DNA of 64,000 bases from RGIG3178 sp942492795 (lineage in GTDB: Bacteria > Bacillota > Clostridia > Christensenellales > QAND01), in contig OW818639.1 in assembly GCA_942492795.1 (NCBI GenBank), positions 2,547,770 to 2,611,769 of the forward strand, read 5' to 3'. Position 1 is the first letter of the stretch. Each line of letters begins with the position of its first letter. The translations under genes and the position numbers were made by a program. Below the pieces are notes generated by a model. It worked only from the letters and a program-made list of their open reading frames with translations. It had not been told where the DNA came from and searched no databases. Below, one piece after another: positions 50,013-59,175 of this stretch.

Positions 50013-50900
50013 ATGAGCGAGTATATTGTATCCTGCTGTTCCACAGCCGATCTGCCCTATGACTATATGCAGAGGCGCAATGTTCCCTATGTCATCTATA
50101 CGTTCACCATGGACGACAAGGAATACCCGGATGATCTTGGAAAGACGATGCCGTTTGACGAATTCTACCAGAGGATAAAAGACGGCGCCATGCCCACCAC
50201 ATCGCAGGTGAACGTCGGTGACTTTCTCGATTTCTTTGAACCCTTTTTGCAACAGGGTAAGGATATTTTGCACATCTCCCTCTCCTCCGCTTTGTCCGGC
50301 ACCTATAATTCGGCCTGTATGGCAAAAAATGAGCTGTTGGCCAAGTATCCGGATCGCAAAGTGTATATCGTGGATTCGCTGGGCGCGTCCTCGGGCTACG
50401 GGCTTTTGGTCGATGCCGTTTTGGATCGCAGGGACAACGGCGTAGAGTTTGAGGCGCTGCACGATTGGGCGGAAGAACACAAGCTGAATGTTCAGCACTG
50501 GTTTTTCACTTCCGATCTCACGCATTTAAAGCGCGGCGGGCGCATCTCATCCTCCTCCGCGTTTGTTGGGACGCTTTTGAACATTTGCCCGCTGATGAAC
50601 GTCAGCTTTGAAGGAAAACTCATTCCGCGCAAAAAGGTCCGCGGCAAGAAGAACGCCATCGAGGAGATGGTAAACATGATGAAAAAGCACGCGTCGGGCG
50701 GTATTTCGTATTCCGGCAAATGCTTCATGAGCCAGTCGGCCTGCATGGAAGATGCGCGCCGCGTGGCGGATTTTGTTGAACAGGACTTCGCCCATCTTGA
50801 CGGCAAGGTCATGATCAACAGCATCGGCACCGTTATCGGTGCGCATACCGGTCCGGGCACCGTCGCACTGTTCTTCTTCGGTGACAAGCGAACAGACTAA
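50013..50900 (+). CDS. DegV family fatty-acid-binding protein, tandem copy 2
   Basis: A 295-residue DegV/FakB-type protein. Motifs: CSTADLP near residue 9, MPTTSQVN near 59, LSSALSGTYNSA near 90, DSLGASSGYG near 120, LTHLKRGGRISSSSAF near 164 and GAHTGPGTVALFF at the end. The pocket motif LSGTY is intact, unlike in copy 1 (LSSTY), so the two may prefer different acyl chains, as FakB1 and FakB2 of Staphylococcus do. AAAGGGAG precedes ATG 50013. Followed by a bidirectional terminator. Confidence 0.9.
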   Translation: MSEYIVSCCSTADLPYDYMQRRNVPYVIYTFTMDDKEYPDDLGKTMPFDEFYQRIKDGAMPTTSQVNVGDFLDFFEPFLQQGKDILHISLSSALSGTYNSACMAKNELLAKYPDRKVYIVDSLGASSGYGLLVDAVLDRRDNGVEFEALHDWAEEHKLNVQHWFFTSDLTHLKRGGRISSSSAFVGTLLNICPLMNVSFEGKLIPRKKVRGKKNAIEEMVNMMKKHASGGISYSGKCFMSQSACMEDARRVADFVEQDFAHLDGKVMINSIGTVIGAHTGPGTVALFFFGDKRTD

Positions 50901-50943
50901 CTTCAAAGGGGATTGCATCCCCAAAAGAGGCATATAGTTGCAA

Positions 50944-50971
50944 CAAAAAAAGAGGGCTTCAGCCCTCTTTT
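50944..50971. terminator. Bidirectional terminator between degV and the AICAR transformylase gene
   Basis: An 11-bp stem (AAAAGAGGGCT, 50948-50958, with 50961-50971) has T runs on both strands, seven on the minus side. Confidence 0.88.
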
Positions 50972-50999
50972 GATTTGCGTGGGATTTTAACCCTATTGA

Positions 51000-52172
51000 T
51001 TAATGATGGAAAAGCCGGACACCGTCAAACGCCATCACGATGCCGTAGCGGTCACAGACTTCAATCACGTTGTCGTCTCTGATGGAACCGCCCGGTTGCG
51101 CGATGGCGGTAACGCCGCTCTTGTGCGCCCGTTCGATGTTGTCCCCAAACGGAAAGAACGCGTCCGAACCCAGCGACACGCCTGTTTGCAGCTTCAGAAA
51201 GGCTTTTTTCTCTTCCAGCGTCAGTGGTTCGGGCTGAAGCGCGAAAACCTTCTGCCAATCGCCGTCGCGCAGGACATCGTCGTGTTCGTCGCTGATATAG
51301 ACGTCGATTGCGTTGTCCCGGTCTGCCCGGTGGATGCCTTTGACAAACGGCAGATTCAGCACTTTTTCATGCTGGCGCAGATGCCACACATCCGCTTTGT
51401 TGCCCGCAAGTCTCGTGCAATGGATGCGCGACTGCTGCCCGGCGCCGATGCCGATGGCCTGTCCGTTTTTGGTGTAACAAACCGAATTGGACTGCGTGAA
51501 TTTCAAGGTGATCAGCGCTATGATCAGATCGCGCAGCTGAACTTCGCTCAACGTCTTGATCTTCGTCGGGAATTCCAAGAACAGCGATTTGTCGATAACG
51601 ATGTCGTTGCGCGACTGCTCGAAGCGGACGCCGTAAACGTCTTTCTGCTCGATCGCCTTTGGCTCATACGCTGCGTCTATCTCCACAACGCAATAGCTTC
51701 CGCCGCGCTTTTTCGTAAGGATCGCAAGCGCTTCTTTGGTATAGCCCGGCGCTATCACGCCGTCGGATACTTCCCGGTTGATGAGTTTGGCCGTCGCCTC
51801 GTCGCATACGTCGGACAGAGCCACAAAATCGCCGTAAGAGGACATCCTGTCCGCCCCGCGCGCGCGGGCATACGCCGTTGCAAGCGGTGTCAACTCTTCC
51901 TTGCCCACAAAATAAATCTCACGCTCCACAGCGGACAGCTCCAGTCCCACGGCTGCTCCCGCGGGGCTGACGTGCTTAAAGGACGTTGCCGCGGGAATCC
52001 CCGTAGCCCGTTTCAATTCGCGCACCAGCTGGTATCCGTTGAGCGCGTCCAGCAGGTTGATGTACCCCGGCCGTCCGCTGTGCACCGAAATCGGCAGTTC
52101 GCCTTCTTCCATAAAAACGCGGGCCGGTTTTTGGTTCGGGTTGCATCCGTATTTGAGCATCAATTCTTTCAT
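51000..52172 (-). CDS. AICAR transformylase, stand-alone
   Basis: A 390-residue phosphoribosylaminoimidazolecarboxamide formyltransferase, the penultimate step of purine synthesis. The catalytic Lys-His pair lies in TSFKHVSPAGAAVG near residue 65; other motifs are YGDFVALSD near 113 and the later SDAFFPFGDNIE near 345. The N-terminal IMP cyclohydrolase domain of bifunctional PurH is missing, and the protein begins MKELMLKYGCNPNQ, so this is the short monofunctional form. IMP cyclohydrolase must be encoded elsewhere. GAAGGAAG precedes the ATG. It follows a PfkB kinase gene by 16 bases. Confidence 0.9.
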   Translation of the reverse strand: MKELMLKYGCNPNQKPARVFMEEGELPISVHSGRPGYINLLDALNGYQLVRELKRATGIPAATSFKHVSPAGAAVGLELSAVEREIYFVGKEELTPLATAYARARGADRMSSYGDFVALSDVCDEATAKLINREVSDGVIAPGYTKEALAILTKKRGGSYCVVEIDAAYEPKAIEQKDVYGVRFEQSRNDIVIDKSLFLEFPTKIKTLSEVQLRDLIIALITLKFTQSNSVCYTKNGQAIGIGAGQQSRIHCTRLAGNKADVWHLRQHEKVLNLPFVKGIHRADRDNAIDVYISDEHDDVLRDGDWQKVFALQPEPLTLEEKKAFLKLQTGVSLGSDAFFPFGDNIERAHKSGVTAIAQPGGSIRDDNVIEVCDRYGIVMAFDGVRLFHH

Positions 52173-52188
52173 GGCTTTTCGCTTCCTT

Positions 52189-53163
52189 CTATAAGTGCAT
52201 TTGTGCTTTTAATTCATTCAACCGTTGTGTGACCTGTAGCCTGCTTTGAACGCCTGTGGACGCGCCGACCGACTGCACGCAGATGGACGCTGTCGCCGTA
52301 GCGAACGCACAACAGCCGCGGGCATCCAACCCCTGGAGCAACCCCGAAATGAAACCTGCGGCAAAGTTGTCGCCGCAACCGGTCGAATCCACGGCTTGAA
52401 CAACAAAGGCGGGCAAGTGGAACTGTTCCTGTTCGCCGAAGAACAAAACGCCCTTTTCCCCGATCTTGATGATGACGTTTTTGACTCCGAAGGACTGAAA
52501 ATAGGCGGCCATCTCCGCTTTGTCGACCCGATCGGGCGCGAACAGCGCGGCTTCCGTTTCGTTGGGAAAGATATAATCGATATAAGGCAGGGCTTCGCGG
52601 TAATCCGAAAGCGTCAATCCCTGCCGGATGGGTTTGGTATCGGCGCAGACGATGGCGCCCTCCGCCTTCGCTTTTTGTGCAATCCGCGCGACCAGCGCGA
52701 AATCGTCCAGCGGGGCTGTGAACAAACTTGCAAGCGAAACGACTTTGACATCCTTTATCCGTGCCGCATCGGGTAAAAAACGCACTTTGGTTTGAAACGA
52801 ACCGGGCGCGTTCGCAGGCGGCCGCAAAAACACCCGCTCGGCGTTTTCGGCAATGAGCATGGTGCTGATCGGTGTTGTATAATCGGGAACAAAGCCGCAG
52901 AGCGATAAATCCACGTTTGCTTTTTGCGCGAGCATCGCGATGATAGCACCGGCGCCATCGTCCCCGCGCCCTGCCATCAGCCTGACATCGTGTCCCAAAT
53001 AGCCCAACACCAGCGCCTCGTTGAGAGCGTCGCCGCCTCCCGCCATCGATACGCCGGCAACCGGAATATGCCCGCCGCCGTAATCGGCAGCGGATTTGTT
53101 TAGATCCGCGCCCCGGATCACAACATCAACACACGCCATACCGACGCAGATCACATCCGCCAT
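52189..53163 (-). CDS. PfkB family carbohydrate/nucleoside kinase
   Basis: A 324-residue ribokinase-fold kinase. Signature 1 is near residue 40 (GGGDALNEALVLGYLG); signature 2 is AVDSTGCGDNFAAGF near 265, with the catalytic Asp in GCGD. Cys replaces the usual Ala of GAGD. Substrate is unclear: the layout resembles ribokinase, fructokinase or adenosine kinase, and the linkage to a purine gene favours a nucleoside or ribose, which is inference. GGAGG lies 6 bases before the ATG. Confidence 0.82.
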   Translation of the reverse strand: MADVICVGMACVDVVIRGADLNKSAADYGGGHIPVAGVSMAGGGDALNEALVLGYLGHDVRLMAGRGDDGAGAIIAMLAQKANVDLSLCGFVPDYTTPISTMLIAENAERVFLRPPANAPGSFQTKVRFLPDAARIKDVKVVSLASLFTAPLDDFALVARIAQKAKAEGAIVCADTKPIRQGLTLSDYREALPYIDYIFPNETEAALFAPDRVDKAEMAAYFQSFGVKNVIIKIGEKGVLFFGEQEQFHLPAFVVQAVDSTGCGDNFAAGFISGLLQGLDARGCCAFATATASICVQSVGASTGVQSRLQVTQRLNELKAQMHL

Positions 53164-53290
53164 ACCAGCCTCCGTATTGATAAAACTCTATGCATATAGT
53201 AGACATTTCCATTTTGGATGTCAATTGAGAAAAGAGCGGCCATTGTATCACGCTGTCTCTTTATGGGATGTGCCGCGTTACGATAAAATC

Positions 53291-53325
53291 AAAAGAGGAA
53301 CGGTCAAACCGTTCCTCTTTTTTTA
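53291..53325. terminator. Bidirectional terminator after lysS
   Basis: A 14-bp stem (53291-53304 with 53308-53321) with a 3-base loop and a T-rich flank on both sides. It starts within 10 bases of the lysS stop. Confidence 0.88.
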
Positions 53326-53328
53326 TTG

Positions 53329-54840
53329 CTATGCCCTAGGACGCATGGTCGGGAACAGGATGACGTCCCGGATGGATGTCTGCCCGGAAAACAGCATGCA
53401 CAGCCGGTCGACGCCGATGCCGATGCCCCCTGTGGGCGGCATGCCATATTCCAGCGCCATGACAAAATCCTCGTCCATCATCTGCGCTTCGTCGTCCCCC
53501 GCAGCCCGCGCTTTGGCTTGCTGCACAAAGCGATTGTACTGGTCGATCGGATCGTTGAGCTCGGAAAAAGCGTTTGCCATCTCGTTGCCGGAAATGAAGA
53601 ACTCAAACCGCTCCGTCAGGCGCAGGTCGTCCTTTTTGCGTTTGGCAAGCGGCGATACTTCCACGGGATACTCCAGCACGAAGGTCGGCTGGATCAGCGT
53701 GTTCTCGACCGTCTGCTCAAAGGCTGCATACAGGCATTGGCCAGAAGTGAAATCCGGCTTGATATCCTCCAGATGGATCGCCTTCGCGGCTTCGCGGGCT
53801 TGCTGTGCATCCAGGCTCATAAAGTCGATGCCGGTTTGTTCCCGGACAAGATTTGCCATCGTTTCCTTGCGGTATGGCGTGCGGATATCGATCTGGTTGC
53901 TGCCGTAAGCGATACACGTTTGTCCGTTAAGCACGGACTGCGCGATATGGGCAAACAACTCTTCGGTAAGTTTCATCATGCCGTTTACATCGGTATAAGC
54001 CTGATACAGCTCCACGGTGGTGAATTCCGGGTTGTGCCTGGTATCCATGCCCTCGTTGCGGAAAATGCGCCCGATCTCATAAACCTTTTCAAACCCGCCG
54101 ACGATGAGCCGTTTTAAGTGCATCTCTGTCGCGATGCGAAGATACATGTCCATGTCCAGCGTATTGTGGTGGGTGATGAAGGGCCGCGCCGTCGCGCCGC
54201 CCGCCTCGGTCTGCAAAATGGGCGTTTCCACTTCCATGAAGCCCTGGCCGTCGAGATAGGCGCGAATGGAAGAGATGATGCGCGAACGCATGATAAACGC
54301 GTTTTTCACTTCCGGGTTTACGATAAGGTCGACATAGCGCATACGGTAGCGCATGTCGGTATCCTTGAGGCCGTGGAATTTTTCGGGCAGCGGGATCAGC
54401 GATTTTGACAGCAGCACAAAGTTCTGCGCGTGCACGGATACCTCGCCGGTTCGCGTTTTAAACACAAACCCTGTAACGCCGATGATATCGCCGATATCGA
54501 GGTCGCGGAACAGCTCATAGGCTTCCTCCCCTACGTCGTCGCGCTTGAAATACACCTGTATCTCACCGCTTTCGTCGAGGATATGCGCAAAGGACGCCTT
54601 GCCCATGATGCGGCGGGAGAGTATGCGCCCCGCAATTCTTATGGTCGCACCTTCGAGCGCATCAAAACATGCGATGACATCTTTCGCCATCGCATCCTTG
54701 TCAAAGCGCGTTTGAAAAAAAGGATCCTGCCCGTTTTCACACAGCTTGGCCAGCTTTTCCCGGCGGATGACGCGCTGTTCGCTGATCTGCTGCTCGTCCT
54801 GCGCGTTTGAAACTGTGCCCGCTCCCTGATCGTTGTCCAT
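53329..54840 (-). CDS. lysS: Lysine--tRNA ligase, class II
   Basis: A 503-residue class IIb synthetase. The N-terminal OB-fold anticodon-binding domain spans about 60-160 (IRIAGRILSRRIMGKASFAHI). Class II motif 1 is GFMEVETPILQ near 200, motif 2 FRNEGMDTRHNPEFT near 265, and motif 3 GGIGIGVDRLCM near 480. Length is typical. It starts two bases after the greA stop, the greA-lysS order seen in many Firmicutes, so the two are co-transcribed. Confidence 0.95.
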   Translation of the reverse strand: MDNDQGAGTVSNAQDEQQISEQRVIRREKLAKLCENGQDPFFQTRFDKDAMAKDVIACFDALEGATIRIAGRILSRRIMGKASFAHILDESGEIQVYFKRDDVGEEAYELFRDLDIGDIIGVTGFVFKTRTGEVSVHAQNFVLLSKSLIPLPEKFHGLKDTDMRYRMRYVDLIVNPEVKNAFIMRSRIISSIRAYLDGQGFMEVETPILQTEAGGATARPFITHHNTLDMDMYLRIATEMHLKRLIVGGFEKVYEIGRIFRNEGMDTRHNPEFTTVELYQAYTDVNGMMKLTEELFAHIAQSVLNGQTCIAYGSNQIDIRTPYRKETMANLVREQTGIDFMSLDAQQAREAAKAIHLEDIKPDFTSGQCLYAAFEQTVENTLIQPTFVLEYPVEVSPLAKRKKDDLRLTERFEFFISGNEMANAFSELNDPIDQYNRFVQQAKARAAGDDEAQMMDEDFVMALEYGMPPTGGIGIGVDRLCMLFSGQTSIRDVILFPTMRPRA

Positions 54841-54842
54841 TG

Positions 54843-55316
54843 TTAGCCTCTCTGAATATCCACGATAATATATTGTATGGGGCCGGCAGGCGTATGCACG
54901 TCAAGGCGGTCACCTTTGCCGTGTCCCAACAATGCCGCGCCGACGGGTGATTCGTTGCTGATGCGGCCTTCAAGCGGGTTGGCCTCGGTCGATCCTACCA
55001 TCGTATAGGTAACAGGGCCGCCATTGCCGACTTCCTCTACTGTGACGAGCGAACCAAGCCCCACGATATTGGTGGAAATGGTGTCCTCATCGATGACGAT
55101 CGCGTTGCGCAGACGCTGCTCGATGCGCATAATTTCGCCTTCAATGCGGCTTTGCTCGTTCTTCGCCTCGTCATATTCGGCATTCTCGGAAAGGTCTCCA
55201 AACTCACGGGCAGTCTTAATCTGCTCCGCTACAGCTTTACGTGCAACGGTCTTTAGGAATTCAAGCTGTTTTTCGAGTTCCAGGATACCGGCGGCTGTTA
55301 AAATGGTTGTTTCCAC
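54843..55316 (-). CDS. greA: Transcription elongation factor GreA
   Basis: A 157-residue GreA that stimulates transcript cleavage by stalled RNA polymerase. The N-terminal coiled coil bears the acidic tip DLSENAEYDEAKNEQ near residues 41-55; the C-terminal FKBP-like domain has NPLEGRISNESPVGAALLG. The start codon is GTG at 55314-55316, with AAGGAG 8 bases upstream. First gene of the greA-lysS pair. Confidence 0.95.
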   Translation of the reverse strand: METTILTAAGILELEKQLEFLKTVARKAVAEQIKTAREFGDLSENAEYDEAKNEQSRIEGEIMRIEQRLRNAIVIDEDTISTNIVGLGSLVTVEEVGNGGPVTYTMVGSTEANPLEGRISNESPVGAALLGHGKGDRLDVHTPAGPIQYIIVDIQRG

Positions 55317-55420
55317 GCAAAACGCTCCTTCGGGATTAAAATAGAATGGAAGATATTATATCTCCCATAATCCGAAATTCTTCCGGTCATTATAAGTGTT
55401 TTCTTTTCCTTTGTCAATTT

Positions 55421-56224
55421 CTACAAGCCACAAGGCGTACCGGCTTCGCAAGGCATGCCCGCTTGGCACTTACCGCATCCGTAGCGCGGCCGTTCCTTAT
55501 CGCGCACGACATCCAAAAATGCCGAACACTTCGGATGGTCTTTGCCGTTTTCAAAGGATATCGCGCCCACAGGACACGCAGCGATGCAGGCGCCGCAATG
55601 GGCGCACGCCGCTTCGCGTTCGCGTGTTTGCCTTGAATCCAACGGCAGCGGCGCGTTGGTCACGATACTGAAGAACCGGCCGGTTACACCTTTTTGCGTT
55701 ATCAACCCGCGGGAGAGCGAGAAGGTGCCCAAATTGCAGGCATAGGCAACATGCCGTTCCGACCAGTTGCTTGTAAAGGCATTGCCATCATGCCCCGTTT
55801 TGTATCCTTTATCCAGCATCGGCGCTACCGCATCATAGCCCAATCCTTGAAGATAGGTGCACACGTACGCCGCCATTTTTCCTATGGCCTGCTGTCCTTC
55901 GTATCGCGCGTGCAGCCAGGGCAAACTCGGCCAATCACCGCCCCGGTTGGATACGCGCACCGTTTCGGATTTTGGCATAAACACACTGACAACGCGCGTC
56001 GCGTCCGAAAGCCAATCTTTTGGTTTCCGGTGGTGCGCTCCGACAACGCCTTCCTGTTGGAATACGCGGAACCAGTCGTCGTTTGCATCGCAAATCCCGA
56101 TCAGCGGCGCATCAAACGGAACCAGCCCTGCCATGTCCGGTGTGATGGCGGCTTGTTCCCCGATACGGAATTCGTCGTTCTGTTTGATAAACCCGCCCAG
56201 CGCTTCGTACAGCTCTTGTTTCAT
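55421..56224 (-). CDS. 4Fe-4S protein, epoxyqueuosine reductase-like
   Basis: A 267-residue protein with a C-terminal ferredoxin-type cluster CAHCGACIAACPVGAI near 210-225 and another cysteine-rich end (CGKCQAGMPCEAGTPC). The rest resembles the QueG-related family of Fe-S proteins, but several parts of canonical QueG are missing and the protein is shorter, so it should not be called QueG. The start codon at 56224 follows the upstream dus stop immediately (TAG-C-ATG), and the ribosome site is weak, so translation is probably coupled. Substrate unknown. Confidence 0.7.
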   Translation of the reverse strand: MKQELYEALGGFIKQNDEFRIGEQAAITPDMAGLVPFDAPLIGICDANDDWFRVFQQEGVVGAHHRKPKDWLSDATRVVSVFMPKSETVRVSNRGGDWPSLPWLHARYEGQQAIGKMAAYVCTYLQGLGYDAVAPMLDKGYKTGHDGNAFTSNWSERHVAYACNLGTFSLSRGLITQKGVTGRFFSIVTNAPLPLDSRQTREREAACAHCGACIAACPVGAISFENGKDHPKCSAFLDVVRDKERPRYGCGKCQAGMPCEAGTPCGL

Positions 56225-56225
56225 G

Positions 56226-57209
56226 CTATTTTCCAGCCCCCTCATTGATGCTATGAAATAGTTCTATAAGCTCCGCTTTTACCTTTGACAGCTCCGTCGT
56301 CCTAAAGATGGCCGCCCGCGCTTTGGCGGCGCCTGGCATGCCGTGGATGTACGCCGCGAGCAGCTTGCGCAAAAAAGCAATGGCGTGTTCGTCGCCGTAT
56401 TTTTCCGCTTCCAGCGCCAAATGCTCAAAGATGACCTGCAAGCGCTCCGATGCGCCAGGTTTTCTCGCGGAAAAGACCCATGGGGCACCTATGGCAGCTC
56501 TGCCGATCATGACGGCGTCGCAGAGCGTCTGCTCCATCCGCATTGCTGCCTGTTTGAGATTCTTTACGTCGCCGTTGCCGATGACCGCCATCGCATCGCC
56601 GACGGTTTGCTTGACCTTTTGTACGGACTCCCAATCGGCGGCTCCCGAATAGCCCATGTCTGCGGTGCGCCCGTGCACCGTGATCGCACGGATGCCGCTG
56701 TTTTGGGCTATACTCGCAAACTCGTAGCTGATATCGGTATCGGCAACGTATCCAAGGCGGATCTTGACGCTCACAGGCAACGAGACGGATCGTACGACCC
56801 GTTCCATGATGCGGCCCGCCAGTTTGGGATCAAGCATTAGCGCCGCTCCCTCGCCGGAGCGGACGATCTTGTGCGCCGGGCAGCCCATGTTGATATCGAT
56901 CATCGAGATATGCGGATAGTGCTTTTGGATATACGACGCGGCTTGCGCCATCACATCGGGTTCGTGTCCGAACAGCTGCGCCGCCACCGGCCCTCCATTT
57001 GGGTGTGAACACAGCAGCTCCCTGCTCTTTTCGCTCATCAAAAGGCCTTTTGCGCTGATCATCTCGGTATAGGTCAGCGCAGCGCCAAACCTGTGGCACA
57101 ACATGCGCATCACGTCGTCGGTGATCCCCGCCATCGGCGCGAGCACGACTCTCCCGTTTATAAGCAAACCGCCCAAACAAAGCGGGCGGCGCAGCAACGC
57201 GTTTTCCAT
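56226..57209 (-). CDS. dusB: tRNA-dihydrouridine synthase
   Basis: A 327-residue FMN enzyme that reduces uridines in the tRNA D-loop. Motifs: LAPMAGITDDVMR near residue 23, DINMGCPAHKIVRSGEGAALM near 107 with the catalytic Cys, and VKIRLGY, VHGRT and VIGNGDV in the barrel. The C-terminal helical tRNA-binding domain is present. The sequence is nearest to the DusB group. AGAGG precedes the ATG by 5 bases. The next gene, an Fe-S protein, is coupled to it. Confidence 0.9.
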   Translation of the reverse strand: MENALLRRPLCLGGLLINGRVVLAPMAGITDDVMRMLCHRFGAALTYTEMISAKGLLMSEKSRELLCSHPNGGPVAAQLFGHEPDVMAQAASYIQKHYPHISMIDINMGCPAHKIVRSGEGAALMLDPKLAGRIMERVVRSVSLPVSVKIRLGYVADTDISYEFASIAQNSGIRAITVHGRTADMGYSGAADWESVQKVKQTVGDAMAVIGNGDVKNLKQAAMRMEQTLCDAVMIGRAAIGAPWVFSARKPGASERLQVIFEHLALEAEKYGDEHAIAFLRKLLAAYIHGMPGAAKARAAIFRTTELSKVKAELIELFHSINEGAGK

Positions 57210-57217
57210 AGGATCCT

Positions 57218-57790
57218 CTATTTCGTTGTCTTTGGTGTGGTCACGGACGTCGGCAGGAGCGTCGGCGTCGGCTGCGGCGTGGGTGTCGGCGGATCAAGCG
57301 AGAGCAATTGCATGCTAGTTACGATCCATGCGCCTTTGTGTTTTTCCAGCGTCAGTGCGTACAAGCCGCTTGGCCAGGACGGTATCCCGCCGTTTTTCTC
57401 CTCGTCCAACACGTCGCCTGTGATGCCGTTTACCTTTTCATGAACCTTGACATACGCCGATCCGCCCCAAGGCCAGGTCCAAACCCATTGCGTGGAAGCC
57501 AGCTGCACATACCCGGTCACGTTGATGTTTTCGTATGCTGTGCGCAGCTTTTGCAATTCGCCCGATTCCAGGTATTTTTGTGAAAAAAAACGGGACATGT
57601 AAGAATCCCATTGCTCAAGCGCGTCTGTGTCGATGGCATATTGTACGCGGGCGCGCATCGCTTCATCCGTGCTTACCAATACGGATGTGATCTGCATCGC
57701 ATAGACGAACACGAGCGCGCAGAGAAAGACTACGGCCAGCGCAATCGCAATGCGGCGTTTGAAATAGCTCCTAAGCGTCAACGGCTGCAT
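57218..57790 (-). CDS. Single-pass membrane protein with Pro/Thr tail
   Basis: A 190-residue protein with one N-terminal transmembrane segment (about 12-35, AIALAVVFLCALVFVYAM) after a basic start (SYFKRR), and an extracellular part with YVKVHEKVNG and ALTLEKHKGAWIV. It ends in a Pro/Thr-rich stretch (TPTPQPTPTLLPTSVTTPK). The fold reads like a small SnoaL/NTF2-type or similar extracytoplasmic domain, but that is a guess. AAGGAAG 8 bases before ATG 57790. The dus gene begins 8 bases after its stop. Confidence 0.65.
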   Translation of the reverse strand: MQPLTLRSYFKRRIAIALAVVFLCALVFVYAMQITSVLVSTDEAMRARVQYAIDTDALEQWDSYMSRFFSQKYLESGELQKLRTAYENINVTGYVQLASTQWVWTWPWGGSAYVKVHEKVNGITGDVLDEEKNGGIPSWPSGLYALTLEKHKGAWIVTSMQLLSLDPPTPTPQPTPTLLPTSVTTPKTTK

Positions 57791-57911
57791 TTCACGTACT
57801 TCCTTCACCATTTAGGACATTGTAGCATGACATGCGTTGGTTGTAAAACACGCCGTTTACAAGTGCATCCTTGCTGTTGGACGCCTGACTTGCCATTGTT
57901 AATGACCGGCT

Positions 57912-59021
57912 TTAGAAGTTGACATGCAGCAGATAAAACCGTATGCCGCTGTCGTTCCAGCCGATGTCCCAGGGCGCGCGGTAACGGTCGGTGGTGTGCG
58001 AATCCACCAGCGGGTAGCCCTTGGAATCAAACCCGACGACGATGACATTGTGGACGACTTTTCCGTTCTTCTCGTAAGCTATGACATCCCCCGGCAACAG
58101 CTTATACGCGGCCTTGTACACATCCTTGTATTTCCCTTTGGCGATCAGCGACGCCCTGCCGCTGTTGAGCATATAGTCCTTGAATCCCTGCGCGTTGCAC
58201 CAGGACCTCGTCGCTTCGAATTTGGAAAAATTCCATGTCGTGTTTCGCTTAAACCCGCTCTCATGCAGTGCCTGGGACACATAGTTGGTGCAATCGCCGC
58301 CGGTAAAAATAAAATTCGGGTATTTCGCGTTGCAGGACAGGCCGCTTTGATCCTCCGTCGCGGCGCCGCAATAGGCATCGGCATACGCCGACGCGGTTTT
58401 TCTGCGCTCTAAAAGCGATATGAGATCCTTTTGCTTTTGAGCGTTGATGAAACTATTAATCTGCGCTGTTTTCAGCGCTTCCAGATGCAGCGAATCGTAG
58501 AACGGATCGCGGTACCATTCGCGGCTGATTACATAACCGCCGCTTTGGGGGATCAGATCGACGGTATGGTAAGTGCCTATCCGAAACGAATTCACCGTTT
58601 CCGGCGCATCCAGATAGGCGTATTGGTATTCGGTGGATACCAACAGAAAAAACGCATATCCGCGGCCCACCCTCTTTACCGTTTTGACCGTAACGCGGCT
58701 GACGATGCTGTTGAATTGCACCCCCTGCTTATCCGCCCAATTCCGAAGGTACGTTGCGCGCCTTTTTTCCGCTTCCATCGCAAGGGTGCTGTTTCGTTCC
58801 CCGGAAGCATAGACCGTTTTCAATTCGTCGCACGGTCCATGGAGCAGGCACCGGTTTTTTTGTGAGAACAGCGATGAAAAGACCTGTCCCCATGCTTCGT
58901 CCGAGACGGTCTGCGTGTTTTCCCTCAAAGCAAACAGAAGGATGCCACCCAGGAGCAGTAAGGCTATGATCACGGAAAATACGGCCCATGTGGACTTTCG
59001 GATCGAAACGATCAAATGCAT
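57912..59021 (-). CDS. Membrane-anchored amidase (CHAP-like, Amidase_6)
   Basis: A 369-residue protein. One membrane segment at 12-33 is followed by a long stalk and a C-terminal amidase-like domain from about 210: the nucleophile Cys is in FTGGDCTNYVSQALHESG near 240 and the His in GKVVHNVIVVGFDSKGYPL near 325, ending in YRAPWDIGW. This combination is typical of Firmicute sporulation/cell-wall amidase-6 proteins. It may cleave peptidoglycan peptides outside the cell. GAGG lies 7 bases ahead of the ATG. Confidence 0.8.
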   Translation of the reverse strand: MHLIVSIRKSTWAVFSVIIALLLLGGILLFALRENTQTVSDEAWGQVFSSLFSQKNRCLLHGPCDELKTVYASGERNSTLAMEAEKRRATYLRNWADKQGVQFNSIVSRVTVKTVKRVGRGYAFFLLVSTEYQYAYLDAPETVNSFRIGTYHTVDLIPQSGGYVISREWYRDPFYDSLHLEALKTAQINSFINAQKQKDLISLLERRKTASAYADAYCGAATEDQSGLSCNAKYPNFIFTGGDCTNYVSQALHESGFKRNTTWNFSKFEATRSWCNAQGFKDYMLNSGRASLIAKGKYKDVYKAAYKLLPGDVIAYEKNGKVVHNVIVVGFDSKGYPLVDSHTTDRYRAPWDIGWNDSGIRFYLLHVNF

Positions 59022-59132
59022 GAAAGAACCTCGTCAAACTTCAGCGCCGTTTAAAAAATAGATATGTTGCCAAATCAAGTGTAGAACAGCAGATCTCCGT
59101 CTTTTTGGGATTTTTGATCCGCCAATAGGCAA

Positions 59133-59153
59133 AAGCCCGCAAAGTGCGGGCTT
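59133..59153 (-). terminator. Terminator of the His/Arg-rich small gene
   Basis: A 9-bp stem (AAGCCCGCA, 59133-59141, with 59145-59153) is followed by TTTT on the minus strand, 23 bases past the small gene's stop. Confidence 0.75.
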
Positions 59154-59175
59154 GGGTCGTGGGACATCCTGTAAT

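Noticed and set aside
51003..52232. 409-codon open frame on the plus strand
   Set aside because: It is antisense to the AICAR transformylase gene, which has clear catalytic motifs; no ribosome site or family resemblance.
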